A stretch of 44,157 bases of DNA from Salipiger mucosus DSM 16094 (GCF_000442255.1 NZ_KE557286.1:30266-74422), one strand, 5' to 3'; positions 1 to 7,482 are shown, numbered from the stretch's first letter. Notes: generated from the letters alone by a model not told the origin. Translations and numbers: made by a program.

Positions 1-1
1 C

Positions 2-115
2 AACGGCGTCGAACCATTCGCCTATCTCAAGGCCACCCTTGAGGCCATCGCCGCTGGCTATCCGCAAGGTCGGATCGACGATCTCCTGCCGTGGAACTTC
101 CCGCCGTCAAGCTGA
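2..115 (+). CDS. IS66 family transposase, C-terminal fragment (cut by window edge)
   Basis: The open frame from base 2 to the TGA at 113-115 encodes the final 37 residues of a protein. They include the segments YLKATLEAIAAGYPQGRID and LLPWNF, characteristic of the extreme C-terminus of the IS66 transposase (TnpC / ISBst12-like C-terminal domain). In the whole enzyme this tail follows the DDE catalytic core, which is outside the window. The fragment itself has no catalytic residues. Whether the full gene is intact cannot be seen. Confidence 0.75.
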   Translation, partial: NGVEPFAYLKATLEAIAAGYPQGRIDDLLPWNFPPSS

Positions 116-120
116 ACGCG

Positions 121-143
121 CGTGGGGCGCAGCCAACGCTTAC
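121..143 (+). repeat. Putative right terminal inverted repeat of the IS66 element
   Basis: The 23 bases directly after the transposase stop end in CGCTTAC, the mirror of the GTAAGCG start usual for IS66-family left ends. The partner repeat is outside the window, so the exact inner boundary is uncertain. Confidence 0.6.
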
Positions 144-199
144 ATCCAATTTCATTCCTCGCACAGGAGTACTTGTGCATTTTTCGTCTGCGCGCTTTA

Positions 200-619
200 A
201 TGAGACACGTTGCTCTCAAGTTTAAATTGGCAAAACTCGGCCGCAAACTTCAGTTGCGAGAAGATCGCACTACGGTCCTAAGCGAGGCCGTGGAGATGAA
301 AATGCGCGACCAAGACTATCGTATTGAGATTTTTCGCTATCTGAAGGACCGCTTCGGCGCAGAATTATTCCTGCACCCAGAACGTCAGAGGATATTCTCA
401 GAGTATCGATTTATACTTGACTCGCTAGTTGAGAGCAAAGATTTAGTGAAAACGCCGAATGGCGCTTATAACGTTTCGCCTCAAGCGCTTAATACATTAT
501 CACAAATTGCCATTGAAGATAGACAACACCGGGATGCGATAAGTCAGCAACGCAAGCTCAACTTCCTAACCGCCGCACTGATATTGGTGACGCTGGTTGC
601 AGCTCTTGTAGGAAACTAG
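200..619 (+). CDS. Hypothetical protein with C-terminal membrane anchor, possibly 5'-truncated
   Basis: I do not recognise a family. From the ATG at 200 the frame encodes 139 residues: a basic N-terminus, a charged middle with segments such as DYRIEIFRYLKDRFGAELF, and a hydrophobic tail (about residues 118-136, FLTAALILVTLVAALVG) that looks like a single membrane span with almost nothing after it, i.e. tail-anchored. The middle could be a small winged-helix-like fold (ends with a short beta-like YNVSPQAL), but this is speculative. The frame stays open upstream to 122, inside the IS66 end, so the native start may have been displaced by the insertion; another ATG lies near 296. Base composition is markedly more AT-rich than all following genes, which suggests horizontal origin. 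A real gene is likely; function unknown. Confidence 0.5.
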   Translation: MRHVALKFKLAKLGRKLQLREDRTTVLSEAVEMKMRDQDYRIEIFRYLKDRFGAELFLHPERQRIFSEYRFILDSLVESKDLVKTPNGAYNVSPQALNTLSQIAIEDRQHRDAISQQRKLNFLTAALILVTLVAALVGN

Positions 620-695
620 GCTATTAAATCTAGATAACCCCTGATAGCCACTCGTCCGCTACTAAACGCACCATCGAAGAGGCAAAGCCGCAAAC

Positions 696-1004
696 ATGCC
701 CCTAGCCGTCTTCACCACCACCGACTCCGAAACCGAGGCCCGCGATCTCGCGCGCGGAGCCGTGGAGCGGCACCTGGCCGCCTGTGTCCAGGTCGAGCGG
801 ATCACCTCGGTCTACGACTGGCAGGGCATCCAGGAGGACGCCGAGTTCCGGCTGCTCTTCAAGACCAGCGCCGAGCGCTATGACGCCCTCGCCGCCTTCA
901 TCCTCGAACGCCACAGCTACGACGAGCCCGCGCTCTGGGGCGTCGAGATGACCCACGGGTCGCCCTCCTTCCTGCAGTGGATCGACGAGACCTCGACCGG
1001 CTGA
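696..1004 (+). CDS. cutA: CutA1-type divalent-cation tolerance protein
   Basis: Encodes 102 residues, the usual CutA1 length. Family landmarks in order: a first strand leading to FTTTDSETEARDLA (residues about 6-20), the ERHLAACVQV segment with its Cys (about 25-34), a YDWQG turn (about 40-44), LLFKTSAERYDAL (about 53-65) and the C-terminal GSPSFLQWID. CutA1 proteins are small cytoplasmic trimers of ferredoxin-like fold; a role in copper/divalent-ion tolerance was the original proposal and the precise function is unsettled. The ATG at 696 is the only good start, with a weak purine stretch (GAAGAGG) upstream. It lies 43 bases before rlmJ on the same strand and may be co-transcribed. Confidence 0.9.
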   Translation: MPLAVFTTTDSETEARDLARGAVERHLAACVQVERITSVYDWQGIQEDAEFRLLFKTSAERYDALAAFILERHSYDEPALWGVEMTHGSPSFLQWIDETSTG

Positions 1005-1047
1005 GCTTTCGCTTGCCTCGCGCCGCGCGGCGCCCTACCCCACGTCC

Positions 1048-1827
1048 ATGCTGTCCTATCAACACGCCTACCACGCGGGGAACCTCGCCGACGTGCAGAA
1101 GCACGCGATCCTGGCCTCGGTGCTCGAGTACCTGACGCGCAAGGACAAGCCGCTGAGCTACATCGAGACCCACGCCGGCCGCGGGCTCTACGACCTGGGC
1201 GGCGCCGAGGCGCAGAAGACCGGCGAGGCCGAAAAGGGCATCGCCCGGCTCTCGGACCGCTTTCCGGCCGATCACCCCTATACCCGCGCGCTGAAGGGCG
1301 TGCGCGCGGCGCATGGCCCCCGCGCCTACCCCGGCTCGCCGCTCATCGCCGCGAGCCTGCTGCGCGAGACCGACCGCCTGCACCTGGCCGAGCTGCACCC
1401 GCAGGAGCATGCCGCGCTGACGCAGGCGCTGGCCGCGCCCAACGTGACGATCCACCGGCAGGACGGCTTCGAGCTGGCGCAGAGCCTCTGCCCGCCCGAC
1501 CCGCGCCGGGGCGTCATGCTGATCGACCCCTCGTGGGAGGTGAAGGCCGATTATGCCCGCGTGCCCAAGGCAATGGCGCAGATCCACCGCAAGTGGAACG
1601 TGGGCGTGCTGATGCTGTGGTATCCGATCCTGCAGGACGCCCCGCACGCCCCCATGCTCAAGGCGCTGGGGCGCGAGTTCCCCGAGGCGCTGCGCCACGA
1701 GGTCCGCTTCCCGCCGATCCGCCCGGGCCACCGCATGCGCGGCAGCGGCATGTTCGTGGTGAACCCGCCCTGGGGCCTTGCCGAGGAGACCCGCGCGCTC
1801 GACCGCCTGCTGGCGCGGCAAGGCTGA
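1048..1827 (+). CDS. rlmJ: 23S rRNA (adenine(2030)-N6)-methyltransferase RlmJ
   Basis: Encodes 259 residues. The N-terminus MLSYQHAYHAGNLADVQKH is diagnostic of the RlmJ (YhiR/ComJ) family. It is followed by the SAM-binding motif ETHAGRGLYDL (about residues 41-51) and the family's fused catalytic motif, here MLIDPSWEVKADY (about residues 156-168; DPSW in place of the DPPY of other N6-adenine methylases). A late segment PPIRPGHRMRGSGMFVVNPPW is also typical. The known reaction is SAM-dependent methylation of A2030 in 23S rRNA before subunit assembly. Length matches the roughly 260-280 residues of homologues. The start at 1048 gives the conserved N-terminus exactly. Confidence 0.93.
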   Translation: MLSYQHAYHAGNLADVQKHAILASVLEYLTRKDKPLSYIETHAGRGLYDLGGAEAQKTGEAEKGIARLSDRFPADHPYTRALKGVRAAHGPRAYPGSPLIAASLLRETDRLHLAELHPQEHAALTQALAAPNVTIHRQDGFELAQSLCPPDPRRGVMLIDPSWEVKADYARVPKAMAQIHRKWNVGVLMLWYPILQDAPHAPMLKALGREFPEALRHEVRFPPIRPGHRMRGSGMFVVNPPWGLAEETRALDRLLARQG

Positions 1828-1950
1828 CACGACTGGGCCATTGTCCCGCGCCGAAAGCTGCGACAGACTGCCCCGGGTGACCGAGAGGGAGGAGGCGCGG
1901 ATGACCGGGAGAGGCGCAAGGACCGTGCAGGCCGGCCGGAGCGGCGCCGC

Positions 1951-2370
1951 GTGGCCCGCTCGCTGAGATACTGGCTCGGGGCGCCCGAGCGCACGCAGCT
2001 CGACCCCGGCGACGTGCCGCTGGCGCTGGGGGCGCTGCTGGTCCGGCTCGCGCGGGCCGAGGAGGGCCGCCTGATCCGCGAGGCCGCCGCGATCGACGCG
2101 ATCCTCGCCCGGCGCCACGAGCTGACCGCGCAGGAGGCGCTCGAGATGCGCGAAACCTGCGAGGCGCTGGCCGAGTTCGCGCCCGAGACCGCCCGTTTCG
2201 CCGCCATCCTGCGCGTCTCGGTGCCCTATGCCGACCGGCTTTCCATCGCGCGCTGCCTCTGCGAGGTGATGCGCGTCGCCGGCGCGGAGGAGGAGGCCCT
2301 CGTCGCGCTGGCCGAGACCGTGCTGGGCGTGCCCGCGCAGGACATCGCGCCGCCGCGCCGGGCCGGGTAA
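1951..2370 (+). CDS. TerB-like protein, divergent first copy of a tandem trio
   Basis: From the GTG at 1951 it encodes 139 residues of the TerB / COG4103 type: an all-helical fold starting with the LALGALLVRLARAEEG helix, then IDAILARRHELTAQEALEMRE and a C-terminal helix pair. Compared with the two copies that follow, it has lost the VEALWQ..LADG acidic loop (it reads ARCLCEVMRVAGAEEE here), so any metal-binding loop is weakened. TerB-family members are linked in other bacteria to tellurite resistance and phage or stress responses, but these short stand-alone COG4103 proteins have no established function. No tellurite operon (terC, terD, terZ) is nearby. The start is uncertain: the region from 1828 has no strong ribosome site. 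Confidence 0.7.
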   Translation: MARSLRYWLGAPERTQLDPGDVPLALGALLVRLARAEEGRLIREAAAIDAILARRHELTAQEALEMRETCEALAEFAPETARFAAILRVSVPYADRLSIARCLCEVMRVAGAEEEALVALAETVLGVPAQDIAPPRRAG

Positions 2371-2389
2371 GAGGCGCAAGGAGACCTTC

Positions 2390-2836
2390 ATGTTCGAGAG
2401 ACTGACGCACCTCTTCCACCGGCGCGCCCGGCCGAAGGCGCCGCTGCCGCCGCTCGACGCGCGCCACGCGCTGGGGGCGCTGCTGGTCAAGATGGCGCTG
2501 GCCGACCGCGGCTACCTCTTTGCCGAGGTGGCCGAGATCGACCGCATCCTGCGCAGGGCCCACGGGCTGAAGCCCCTCGAGGCCGCCCGCATGCGCGCCG
2601 AATGCGAGGCCATCGCCCGAGCCGCGCCCGGTATCGACGAAATGGCCCGCGTGATCCGCGAGACGGTCGATCCCGCCCACCGCTACGAGATCGTCGAGGC
2701 GCTCTGGCAGGTCGCGCTGGCCGACGGCGCCACCGACGCGCAGGAGGCGGCGCTGGCGGACCTCGTCGAGGACAAACTGGGCCTCGACCGCGAGGCCTCG
2801 GAGACCGCGCGTGCCGCCGCGGCGAGCATTCCCTAG
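2390..2836 (+). CDS. TerB-like protein, second copy
   Basis: Encodes 148 residues from ATG 2390, with AAGGAGA (2377-2384) as ribosome site. Order of features: short basic N-terminus (MFERLTHLFHRRARPK), helix HALGALLVKMALADRGYLF, the IDRILRRAHGLKPLEAARM segment, then IVEALWQVALADGATDAQE with the acidic loop, and a last helix ADLVEDKLGLD. This is the canonical COG4103/TerB-like layout. It lies 19 bases downstream of the first copy and 65 bases upstream of the third, so the three are probably one transcription unit produced by tandem duplication. Function is not established; tellurite resistance should not be assumed from the domain name. Confidence 0.8.
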   Translation: MFERLTHLFHRRARPKAPLPPLDARHALGALLVKMALADRGYLFAEVAEIDRILRRAHGLKPLEAARMRAECEAIARAAPGIDEMARVIRETVDPAHRYEIVEALWQVALADGATDAQEAALADLVEDKLGLDREASETARAAAASIP

Positions 2837-2901
2837 GCCGCCAGTGCGGCCTCGCACGCCCGTGCATTGCGGCCGCCGTCCGGCAGGCTATATCAGAGGC
2901 C

Positions 2902-3342
2902 ATGTTTTCCGATTTCCTCAAGCGGCTCACGCAGCCCGACCCCGCGCCTCTTCCGGACGAAGACGCGCGTCTTGCATTGACCGCGCTGCTCGTCCGGGTG
3001 GCGCGCTCGGACGAAAGCTACGACGAGAGCGAGCGCGAGAGGATCGACCGCATCGTCGCCGCGCGCTACGGGCTCTCGCCCTTCGAGGCCGCGAAGCTGC
3101 GCGGCGAGGCCGAGGGGCTCGAGGGCGAGGCGCCCGACACCGTGCGCTTCACCCGCGCGATCAAGGACGCCGTCGACTACGAGCACCGGATCGCGGTGGT
3201 CGAGGCGCTCTGGCAGGTGGTGCTGGCCGACGGCGTGCGCGAGGCCGAGGAGGACGCCCTGCTGCGGCTGGTCGCGAACCTGCTGGGCATCAACGACCGC
3301 GACTCGGCGCTGGCCCGGCAAAGGGTCGAAGCCAAGGGATAG
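2902..3342 (+). CDS. TerB-like protein, third copy
   Basis: The ATG at 2902 (shortly after a CAGAGG stretch) gives 146 residues beginning MFSDFLKRLTQPDPAP, parallel to the second copy's MFERLTHLFHRR. The domain then runs ALTALLVRVARSDESYDE, IDRIVAARYGLSPFEAAKL and VVEALWQVVLADGVREAEED. It is closest to the second copy, sharing the VEALWQV.LADG loop. The open frame extends upstream to 2602, but that would overlap the previous gene and would not preserve the family N-terminus, so 2902 is preferred. Nothing suggests a signal peptide; the protein is likely cytosolic. Confidence 0.8.
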   Translation: MFSDFLKRLTQPDPAPLPDEDARLALTALLVRVARSDESYDESERERIDRIVAARYGLSPFEAAKLRGEAEGLEGEAPDTVRFTRAIKDAVDYEHRIAVVEALWQVVLADGVREAEEDALLRLVANLLGINDRDSALARQRVEAKG

Positions 3343-3355
3343 GCGCCGGCTCCCT

Positions 3356-3390
3356 GCCACGCCACGCCACGCCACGCCACGCCACGCCAC
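3356..3390. repeat. Seven perfect tandem copies of the 5-mer GCCAC
   Basis: Bases 3356-3390 are an uninterrupted run of seven GCCAC units, 14 bases after the stop of the third TerB-like gene. Five is not a multiple of three and the run is not inside a gene, so copy-number change would not affect a protein. It is a candidate slipped-strand (variable-number) locus. Confidence 0.95.
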
Positions 3391-3585
3391 GACGGCCGCG
3401 CTGGGGCTGCGCGACCTCGTGCGGCGCCACGCGGCCGACCTGCCGGGCCCGACATGGTCCGCGCCCCGCCGCTTTCGCGGGCAGATGCCCAGTGACGCAG
3501 CGAAACCCGGCGGATTGCGCATTGCCAAGCGCCGGGCTTTCCGACCATCCTCGCCCAAACTGACGCCCATGACAGAAGGTGAGGC

Positions 3586-4362
3586 TTGACCAACCCGGCC
3601 CCCGTCATCGAGATCCGCAACCTGCACAAGGCCTACGGGCCGCTCGAGGTGCTCAAGGGCGTCGACGTGACCGCGCGGCGCGGCGACGTGGTCTCGCTGA
3701 TCGGCTCCTCGGGCTCGGGCAAGTCGACGCTGCTGCGCTGCTGCAACCTGCTCGAGGACAGCCAGCAGGGCGACATCCTCTTCAAGGGCGAGGGCGTGCA
3801 CTGGCGCGGCGAAGGCCACCAGCGCCGGCCCTCGGACGCCAAGCAGGTGCTGCGCATCCGCACCAACCTGTCGATGGTCTTCCAGCAGTTCAATCTCTGG
3901 GCGCACATGACGATCCTGCAGAACGTCATGGAGGCGCCGCTCACCGTGCTGGGCCGGCCCCGCGACGAGGTGGAGGCCGCCGCGCGCGGCTATCTCGACA
4001 AGGTGGGCATCGGCGACAAGGCCGAGGCCTGGCCGGCGCAGCTTTCGGGCGGGCAGCAGCAGCGCGCCGCCATCGCCCGCGCGCTCTGCATGGAGCCAGA
4101 GGCGCTGCTCTTCGACGAGCCGACCTCGGCGCTCGACCCCGAGCTGGAGCAGGAAGTGGTGCGCGTCATCAAGGACCTCGCCGCCGAGGGCCGCACGATG
4201 ATCATCGTCACCCACGACATGAAGATGGCCCGCGACGTGAGCGATCACGTGGTGTTCCTGCACCAGGGCCTCATCGAGGAAGAGGGCCCGCCGGACCGGC
4301 TGTTCGGCGCCCCCACGTCGGAACGCCTGCGGGGGTTCCTGAAATCGACCACCCATGCGTGA
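3586..4362 (+). CDS. Polar amino-acid-type ABC transporter, ATP-binding subunit
   Basis: Encodes 258 residues of the HisP/GlnQ/OccP class: Walker A GSSGSGKS (about residues 40-47), Q-loop FQQFNLW, ABC signature LSGGQQQR, Walker B ALLFDEPTSALD and the H-loop VTHD. The insertion between Walker A and the Q-loop (about residues 65-95) is typical of the HisP/OccP branch for basic or opine-like amino acids. The chosen start is TTG at 3586, preceded by AGAAGGTGAGG. A seven-codon ATG reading frame (3569-3589) ends in a TGA overlapping this TTG, which may couple initiation. It begins an apparent operon: ATPase, binding protein (39 bases on) and two permeases. Substrate cannot be read from the ATPase. 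Confidence 0.92.
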   Translation: MTNPAPVIEIRNLHKAYGPLEVLKGVDVTARRGDVVSLIGSSGSGKSTLLRCCNLLEDSQQGDILFKGEGVHWRGEGHQRRPSDAKQVLRIRTNLSMVFQQFNLWAHMTILQNVMEAPLTVLGRPRDEVEAAARGYLDKVGIGDKAEAWPAQLSGGQQQRAAIARALCMEPEALLFDEPTSALDPELEQEVVRVIKDLAAEGRTMIIVTHDMKMARDVSDHVVFLHQGLIEEEGPPDRLFGAPTSERLRGFLKSTTHA

Positions 4363-4401
4363 GACAACGCGCAGGGCAAAGACCAACCAAGGGAGCAAGA
4401 C

Positions 4402-5124
4402 ATGAAATCCATCCTTCTCGGCACGGCCGCGCTGGCCATGACCGCCGGCATGGCGCTGGCACAGGACGTGGTGCGCATGGGCACCGAGGGCGCCTACCCT
4501 CCGTACAACTTCATCAACGATGACGGCGAGGTCGACGGCTTCGAGCGCGAGCTGGGCGACGAGCTCTGCGCGCGGGCCGAGCTGGACTGCGAGTGGGTGA
4601 CCAACGACTGGGATTCCATCATCCCCAACCTCGTCTCGGGCAACTACGACACCATCATCGCCGGCATGTCGATCAACGACTCGCGCGACGAGGTGATCGA
4701 CTTCACCCAGGACTACATCCCGCCGGCCGAGTCGGCCTATGTCGCGCTCAGCGAGGACGCGCCGCTCGACGGCGTGATCGCGGCGCAGACCTCGACCCTG
4801 CAGTCGGCCTACATCGTCGAGCAGGGCGCGACGCTGCTGGAATACGCCACCGCCGAGGAGATCATCTCGGCCGTGCGCAACGGCGAGGCCGACGCGGCCT
4901 TCTTCGATTTCGACTTCCTCCGCCCGATCGTCGAGGAGTCGAGCGAACTGAGCTTCGTGGGCGAAGAGGTGATCCTTGGCCGCGGCACCGGCATGGGCAT
5001 CCGCGAGAGCGACACCGAACTCAAGGCGACCTTCAACGAGGCCATCGACTCGATGAAGGAAGACGGCTCGCTCAACGAGCTGATCGTCAAGTGGTTCGGC
5101 GACGACGTCAAAGTCTACGAGTGA
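4402..5124 (+). CDS. Periplasmic solute-binding protein (family 3) of the polar amino-acid ABC transporter
   Basis: Encodes 240 residues. The first about 20 (MKSILLGTAALAMTAGMALA) are a clear Sec signal peptide with likely cleavage after ALA. The mature protein opens with VRMGTEGAYPPYNFIN, the SBP_bac_3 signature for the ligand pocket, continues with GFERELGDELCARA and ends with the hallmark DGSLNELIVKWFG. NGEADAAFFDFDFL takes the place of the usual D..-specificity segment. It binds a small amine or amino acid in the periplasm and delivers it to the two permeases downstream. It is shorter than many HisJ homologues (about 260). A GC-rich hairpin follows at 5134-5154, as is common after highly expressed binding-protein genes. 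Ligand not determinable by eye. Confidence 0.9.
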   Translation: MKSILLGTAALAMTAGMALAQDVVRMGTEGAYPPYNFINDDGEVDGFERELGDELCARAELDCEWVTNDWDSIIPNLVSGNYDTIIAGMSINDSRDEVIDFTQDYIPPAESAYVALSEDAPLDGVIAAQTSTLQSAYIVEQGATLLEYATAEEIISAVRNGEADAAFFDFDFLRPIVEESSELSFVGEEVILGRGTGMGIRESDTELKATFNEAIDSMKEDGSLNELIVKWFGDDVKVYE

Positions 5125-5133
5125 CGGAGACGG

Positions 5134-5154
5134 GCGGGGGCTGCGCGCCCCCGC
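5134..5154 (+). terminator. Intra-operon hairpin after the binding-protein gene (attenuator-like)
   Basis: Perfect 8-bp arms GCGGGGGC (5134-5141) and GCCCCCGC (5147-5154) around the loop TGCGC lie 10 bases after the stop of the binding-protein gene. No T-run follows, so it may stabilise the upstream mRNA or attenuate rather than fully terminate before the permeases. Confidence 0.6.
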
Positions 5155-5170
5155 TCCCCCCGGCCCGCCG

Positions 5171-6049
5171 ATGTTCGGATTCTGCGAAGACCCCTCCGTC
5201 CTGGATACCCTGCCGTGGTTCGCCTGCTACATGACCACGGGCAAGATGATGCTGTTCTACGGCTCCTTCGGGACGGTGCTGGTGCTGCTGGCCATCACCG
5301 CGCCGGTGGCACTGGGATTCGGTTTCGCCGGGGCCATGGCCGCGCGCTCGCACGTCGCGCCGGTGAGCTGGCTCGGGCGGATCTACATCGCCATGGTGCG
5401 CGGCGTGCCCGACATCGTCTTCTTCCTGTTCTTCATCGTGGCGCTGGACCAGGGGTTCGAATGGCTGCGCCACAAGATCAAGTGCCCGGACTGGGACCAG
5501 CCGATCCGCCAGGGCTCGGATTTCATCGTCTGCGCCGAGGCCAAGCTGCCGCTCTCGACCGCGCCGCAGGTCTGGCACGAGGTCTACGGCTTCTCGCTCG
5601 CGGTGCTGACCTTCGCCATCGTCTTCGGGGCCTTCGCGGCCAATGTGCTCTACGGCGCCATGCGGGCCGTGCCCAGGCCGCAGCTCGAGACCGCCGAGGC
5701 CTATGGCATGACGCGTCGGCAGATCTTCCGGCGCATCCTCGTGCCGCAGATGTGGGTCTATGCGCTGCCGGGACTGTCGAACCTCTGGATGGTGCTGATC
5801 AAGGCGACGCCGTTGCTCTTCCTGCTGGGGGTCGAGGACATCGTCTACTGGGCGCGCGAGCTGGGCGGCACCAAGTCGCCGCGCTTCACCGACTACCCGC
5901 ACGGCGACTGGCGGGTCTGGTTCTTCCTCGCGCTGCTGGTCTTCTACCTGGCCTTCACGCGGGTCTCGGAGATCGTGCTGGAGCGGATCATGAAGCGGCT
6001 CACGCGCGGACAGGCGACGCTGGGCGGCGACGCCCAGAGGATGGCCTGA
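5171..6049 (+). CDS. Polar amino-acid-type ABC transporter, permease subunit 1 (HisQ-like)
   Basis: Encodes 292 residues with about five hydrophobic spans, the first at about residues 30-57. The permease EAA loop is visible at ETAEAYGMTRRQIFRRILVP (about residues 175-194), followed by a span ending in KATPLLFLLGVEDI, typical of the HisQM/GlnP family. An unusual hydrophilic insertion of about 40 residues containing Cys (IKCPDWDQPIRQGSDFIVC, about residues 100-118) sits between the second and third spans, presumably periplasmic. It pairs with the permease at 6162 to form a heterodimeric channel. The ATG at 5171 follows the hairpin; its ribosome site is weak. Confidence 0.9.
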   Translation: MFGFCEDPSVLDTLPWFACYMTTGKMMLFYGSFGTVLVLLAITAPVALGFGFAGAMAARSHVAPVSWLGRIYIAMVRGVPDIVFFLFFIVALDQGFEWLRHKIKCPDWDQPIRQGSDFIVCAEAKLPLSTAPQVWHEVYGFSLAVLTFAIVFGAFAANVLYGAMRAVPRPQLETAEAYGMTRRQIFRRILVPQMWVYALPGLSNLWMVLIKATPLLFLLGVEDIVYWARELGGTKSPRFTDYPHGDWRVWFFLALLVFYLAFTRVSEIVLERIMKRLTRGQATLGGDAQRMA

Positions 6050-6098
6050 TGCGGGGCGCGGTGCGTCATGCGGGGCTGCGCCCCGGTCGCCTGCGGCG

Positions 6099-6126
6099 AC
6101 ATTCGCGTATTTGCGGAAAGATGAAA
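6099..6126 (+). repeat. Rhodobacterales-type intergenic tail motif, copy 1
   Basis: The stretch ATTCGCGTATTTGCGGAAAG followed by ATGAAAG resembles the tail at 11036-11057 (GATATTTGCAGCCAGAAGAA). Both share TATTTGC, four bases, then AGA.GAA, and both follow a GC-rich stretch downstream of a gene. From memory, motifs of this form recur between genes throughout roseobacter genomes; counting them was not possible here. Confidence 0.45.
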
Positions 6127-6161
6127 GGGCGGGCCGTGCGCCGGTCCGGCGGGGGGCGCGC

Positions 6162-6968
6162 TTGAGCTGCTGGGAGACGCTGGCGGATTACGGGCTGCGC
6201 TCGCTCGGGATCGGCGAGCGGCTGCTGCCGCGCGACAACTTCACGCTCTGCCAGCAGGTGGTGCTGATCGGCTCGGGGCTGATCTGGAACGTCTACTTCG
6301 GCGTGCTGGCCCTGATCACTGGGTTCTTCATGGCGGCCGCGGTGGCGGTCGGCAAGGCCTCGCGCCGGCCACTGGCGCGGAAGCTCTCGGAGTGGTTCAT
6401 CTTCGTCTTCCGGGGCTCGCCGCTCTTCATCCAGATCTTCTTCGCCTATTTCCTGTTTCTCAGCCTCAAGCAGGTCTCGCCGGTCTTCGATCCCTTCACC
6501 TCAGCCTGGGCCGGGGCGCTGGTTGTGCTGTTCCTGAACACCGCCGCCTACTCGGGCGAGATCTTCTACGGCGCGCTGCTCTCGGTGCCGCGCGGGGACA
6601 TGGAGGCGGCGGATGCCTACGGGCTCTCGGGCTGGACCCGGTTCCGGCGGATCGTCTGGCCGACCATGCTGCGGCTGGCCTGGCCCGCCTATACCAACGA
6701 GGCGATCTTCCTGTTCCACGCCACGACGCTGGTCTACTTCTCGGGCTTTCCGGCCTTTCAGCAGCGCGGCGACGCGCTCTATTATGCCAGCTACTTCGCC
6801 GACAAGACCTTCAACCCCTTCGTGCCCTACCCGATCCTCGCGGTCTATTTCATCCTGCTGACGTTGCTGATCGTCGGGATCTTCGGCTGGATCAACCGTC
6901 GGCTGAACCGGCACCTGCCGCAGGAGCGCCGGCAGCGGATGCGATTCCGTCCCAACCTGCTGCGCTGA
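6162..6968 (+). CDS. Polar amino-acid-type ABC transporter, permease subunit 2 (HisM-like)
   Basis: Encodes 268 residues if the TTG at 6162 is used (first residues after Met: SCWETLADYGL). An upstream TTG at 6111 is in frame but sits inside the intergenic repeat motif and would add a basic, low-quality N-terminus. Five spans are visible, the first around residues 35-60. The EAA loop MEAADAYGLSGWTRFRRIVW lies at about residues 147-166, and FVFRGSPLFIQIFFAYFL is the family's second-span signature. The product completes the transporter whose ATPase begins at 3586. No gene overlaps its end; a 261-base gap follows before the next small gene. Confidence 0.88.
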   Translation: MSCWETLADYGLRSLGIGERLLPRDNFTLCQQVVLIGSGLIWNVYFGVLALITGFFMAAAVAVGKASRRPLARKLSEWFIFVFRGSPLFIQIFFAYFLFLSLKQVSPVFDPFTSAWAGALVVLFLNTAAYSGEIFYGALLSVPRGDMEAADAYGLSGWTRFRRIVWPTMLRLAWPAYTNEAIFLFHATTLVYFSGFPAFQQRGDALYYASYFADKTFNPFVPYPILAVYFILLTLLIVGIFGWINRRLNRHLPQERRQRMRFRPNLLR

Positions 6969-7229
6969 GCGGCACCGCCGCGCGGCCCCGAGGCCGTTCC
7001 GGCTCTGCCGAGAACGCGGGCGTTGGCGGCGCGGCGCGAACAGCGCTTCATCAATTCGCGCGTCATGCCGCCTCTCCTGCCTCGCGACGCGTGACGCAGG
7101 GGCAAGGAACGTGCTGCCCTGCCTATGCCCGGTGCGGTGCGCTTCTTCCTCCGAGCGCCCGCACCAGGGCACGAAGGATTTCGTCAGGCCAAGGTCATTC
7201 AGCAAGTCTGCGCAAAGAGGGCGCACCTC

Positions 7230-7415
7230 ATGTTATCGTTTCTCATGCCCTTCCTGTTCAGGGTCCTGCTCGTCATGGTCGTCTACGAACTGATGCGCCA
7301 CGTTCCCTCCTACTACGACATGCCGCGCCGGCGCCGGGCGCTGACCTTCGGCGGCATCCTTGCCGTGACGCTGCTTCCCTTCGGGCTTGCGCTGGCCCTC
7401 TTCCACCTGCCCTGA
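7230..7415 (+). CDS. Small hydrophobic membrane protein, unknown
   Basis: From ATG 7230, with AAGAGGG as a likely ribosome site about 9 bases upstream, the frame encodes 61 residues. A hydrophobic first span (about residues 2-19) is followed by a basic loop YDMPRRRRALTF (about 27-38, probably cytoplasmic by the positive-inside rule) and a second span (about 39-59). No family was recognised. The frame is open further upstream to 7125, but that extension is not membrane-like. It stands alone between the transporter and the synthetase cluster, with gaps of 261 and 110 bases. Size and topology are convincing; expression is not proven. Confidence 0.55.
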   Translation: MLSFLMPFLFRVLLVMVVYELMRHVPSYYDMPRRRRALTFGGILAVTLLPFGLALALFHLP

Positions 7416-7482
7416 GGCAGCCCCCCGCACGGGCTCACCGCCAAGCCCCCTTGCCAAGGGCGGGTCCGGGTCGATATTGATG

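Larger units (their letters stand above)
1..143 (+). mobile_element. Right end of an IS66-family insertion sequence
   Basis: The window opens inside the 3' end of an IS66-type transposase (stop at 113-115). About 28 bases later comes the sequence ending CAACGCTTAC at 143, which fits the inverted-repeat end expected for IS66 elements (left ends usually begin GTAAGCG). The rest of the element lies before base 1, so its length and its 8-bp target duplication cannot be checked. The DNA just after 143 is clearly lower in GC than the rest of the window, which suggests an accessory insertion site. Confidence 0.75.

Noticed and set aside
898-2490. A long minus-strand open frame of 530 codons opposite rlmJ and the TerB-like genes
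   Set aside because: It is the antisense of clearly recognised genes, has Arg/Ala/Gly-rich content without any domain, and arises from the very high GC.
1951-3342. A tellurite-resistance operon
   Set aside because: Only TerB-like domains are present, without terC, terD, terZ or tehA partners.
3356-3390. The GCCAC array as a possible CRISPR or attachment site
   Set aside because: Units of 5 bases with no spacers and no recombinase gene; a microsatellite is the simpler reading.
2811-3563. A plus-strand 250-codon Arg-rich frame over the third TerB-like gene and the GCCAC repeat
   Set aside because: Overlaps a recognised gene in another frame and consists mostly of Arg/Ala/Pro.
3569-3589. A seven-codon leader peptide before the ABC ATPase gene
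   Set aside because: No regulatory codon pattern and no attenuator stem; kept only as a note on possible start-codon coupling.
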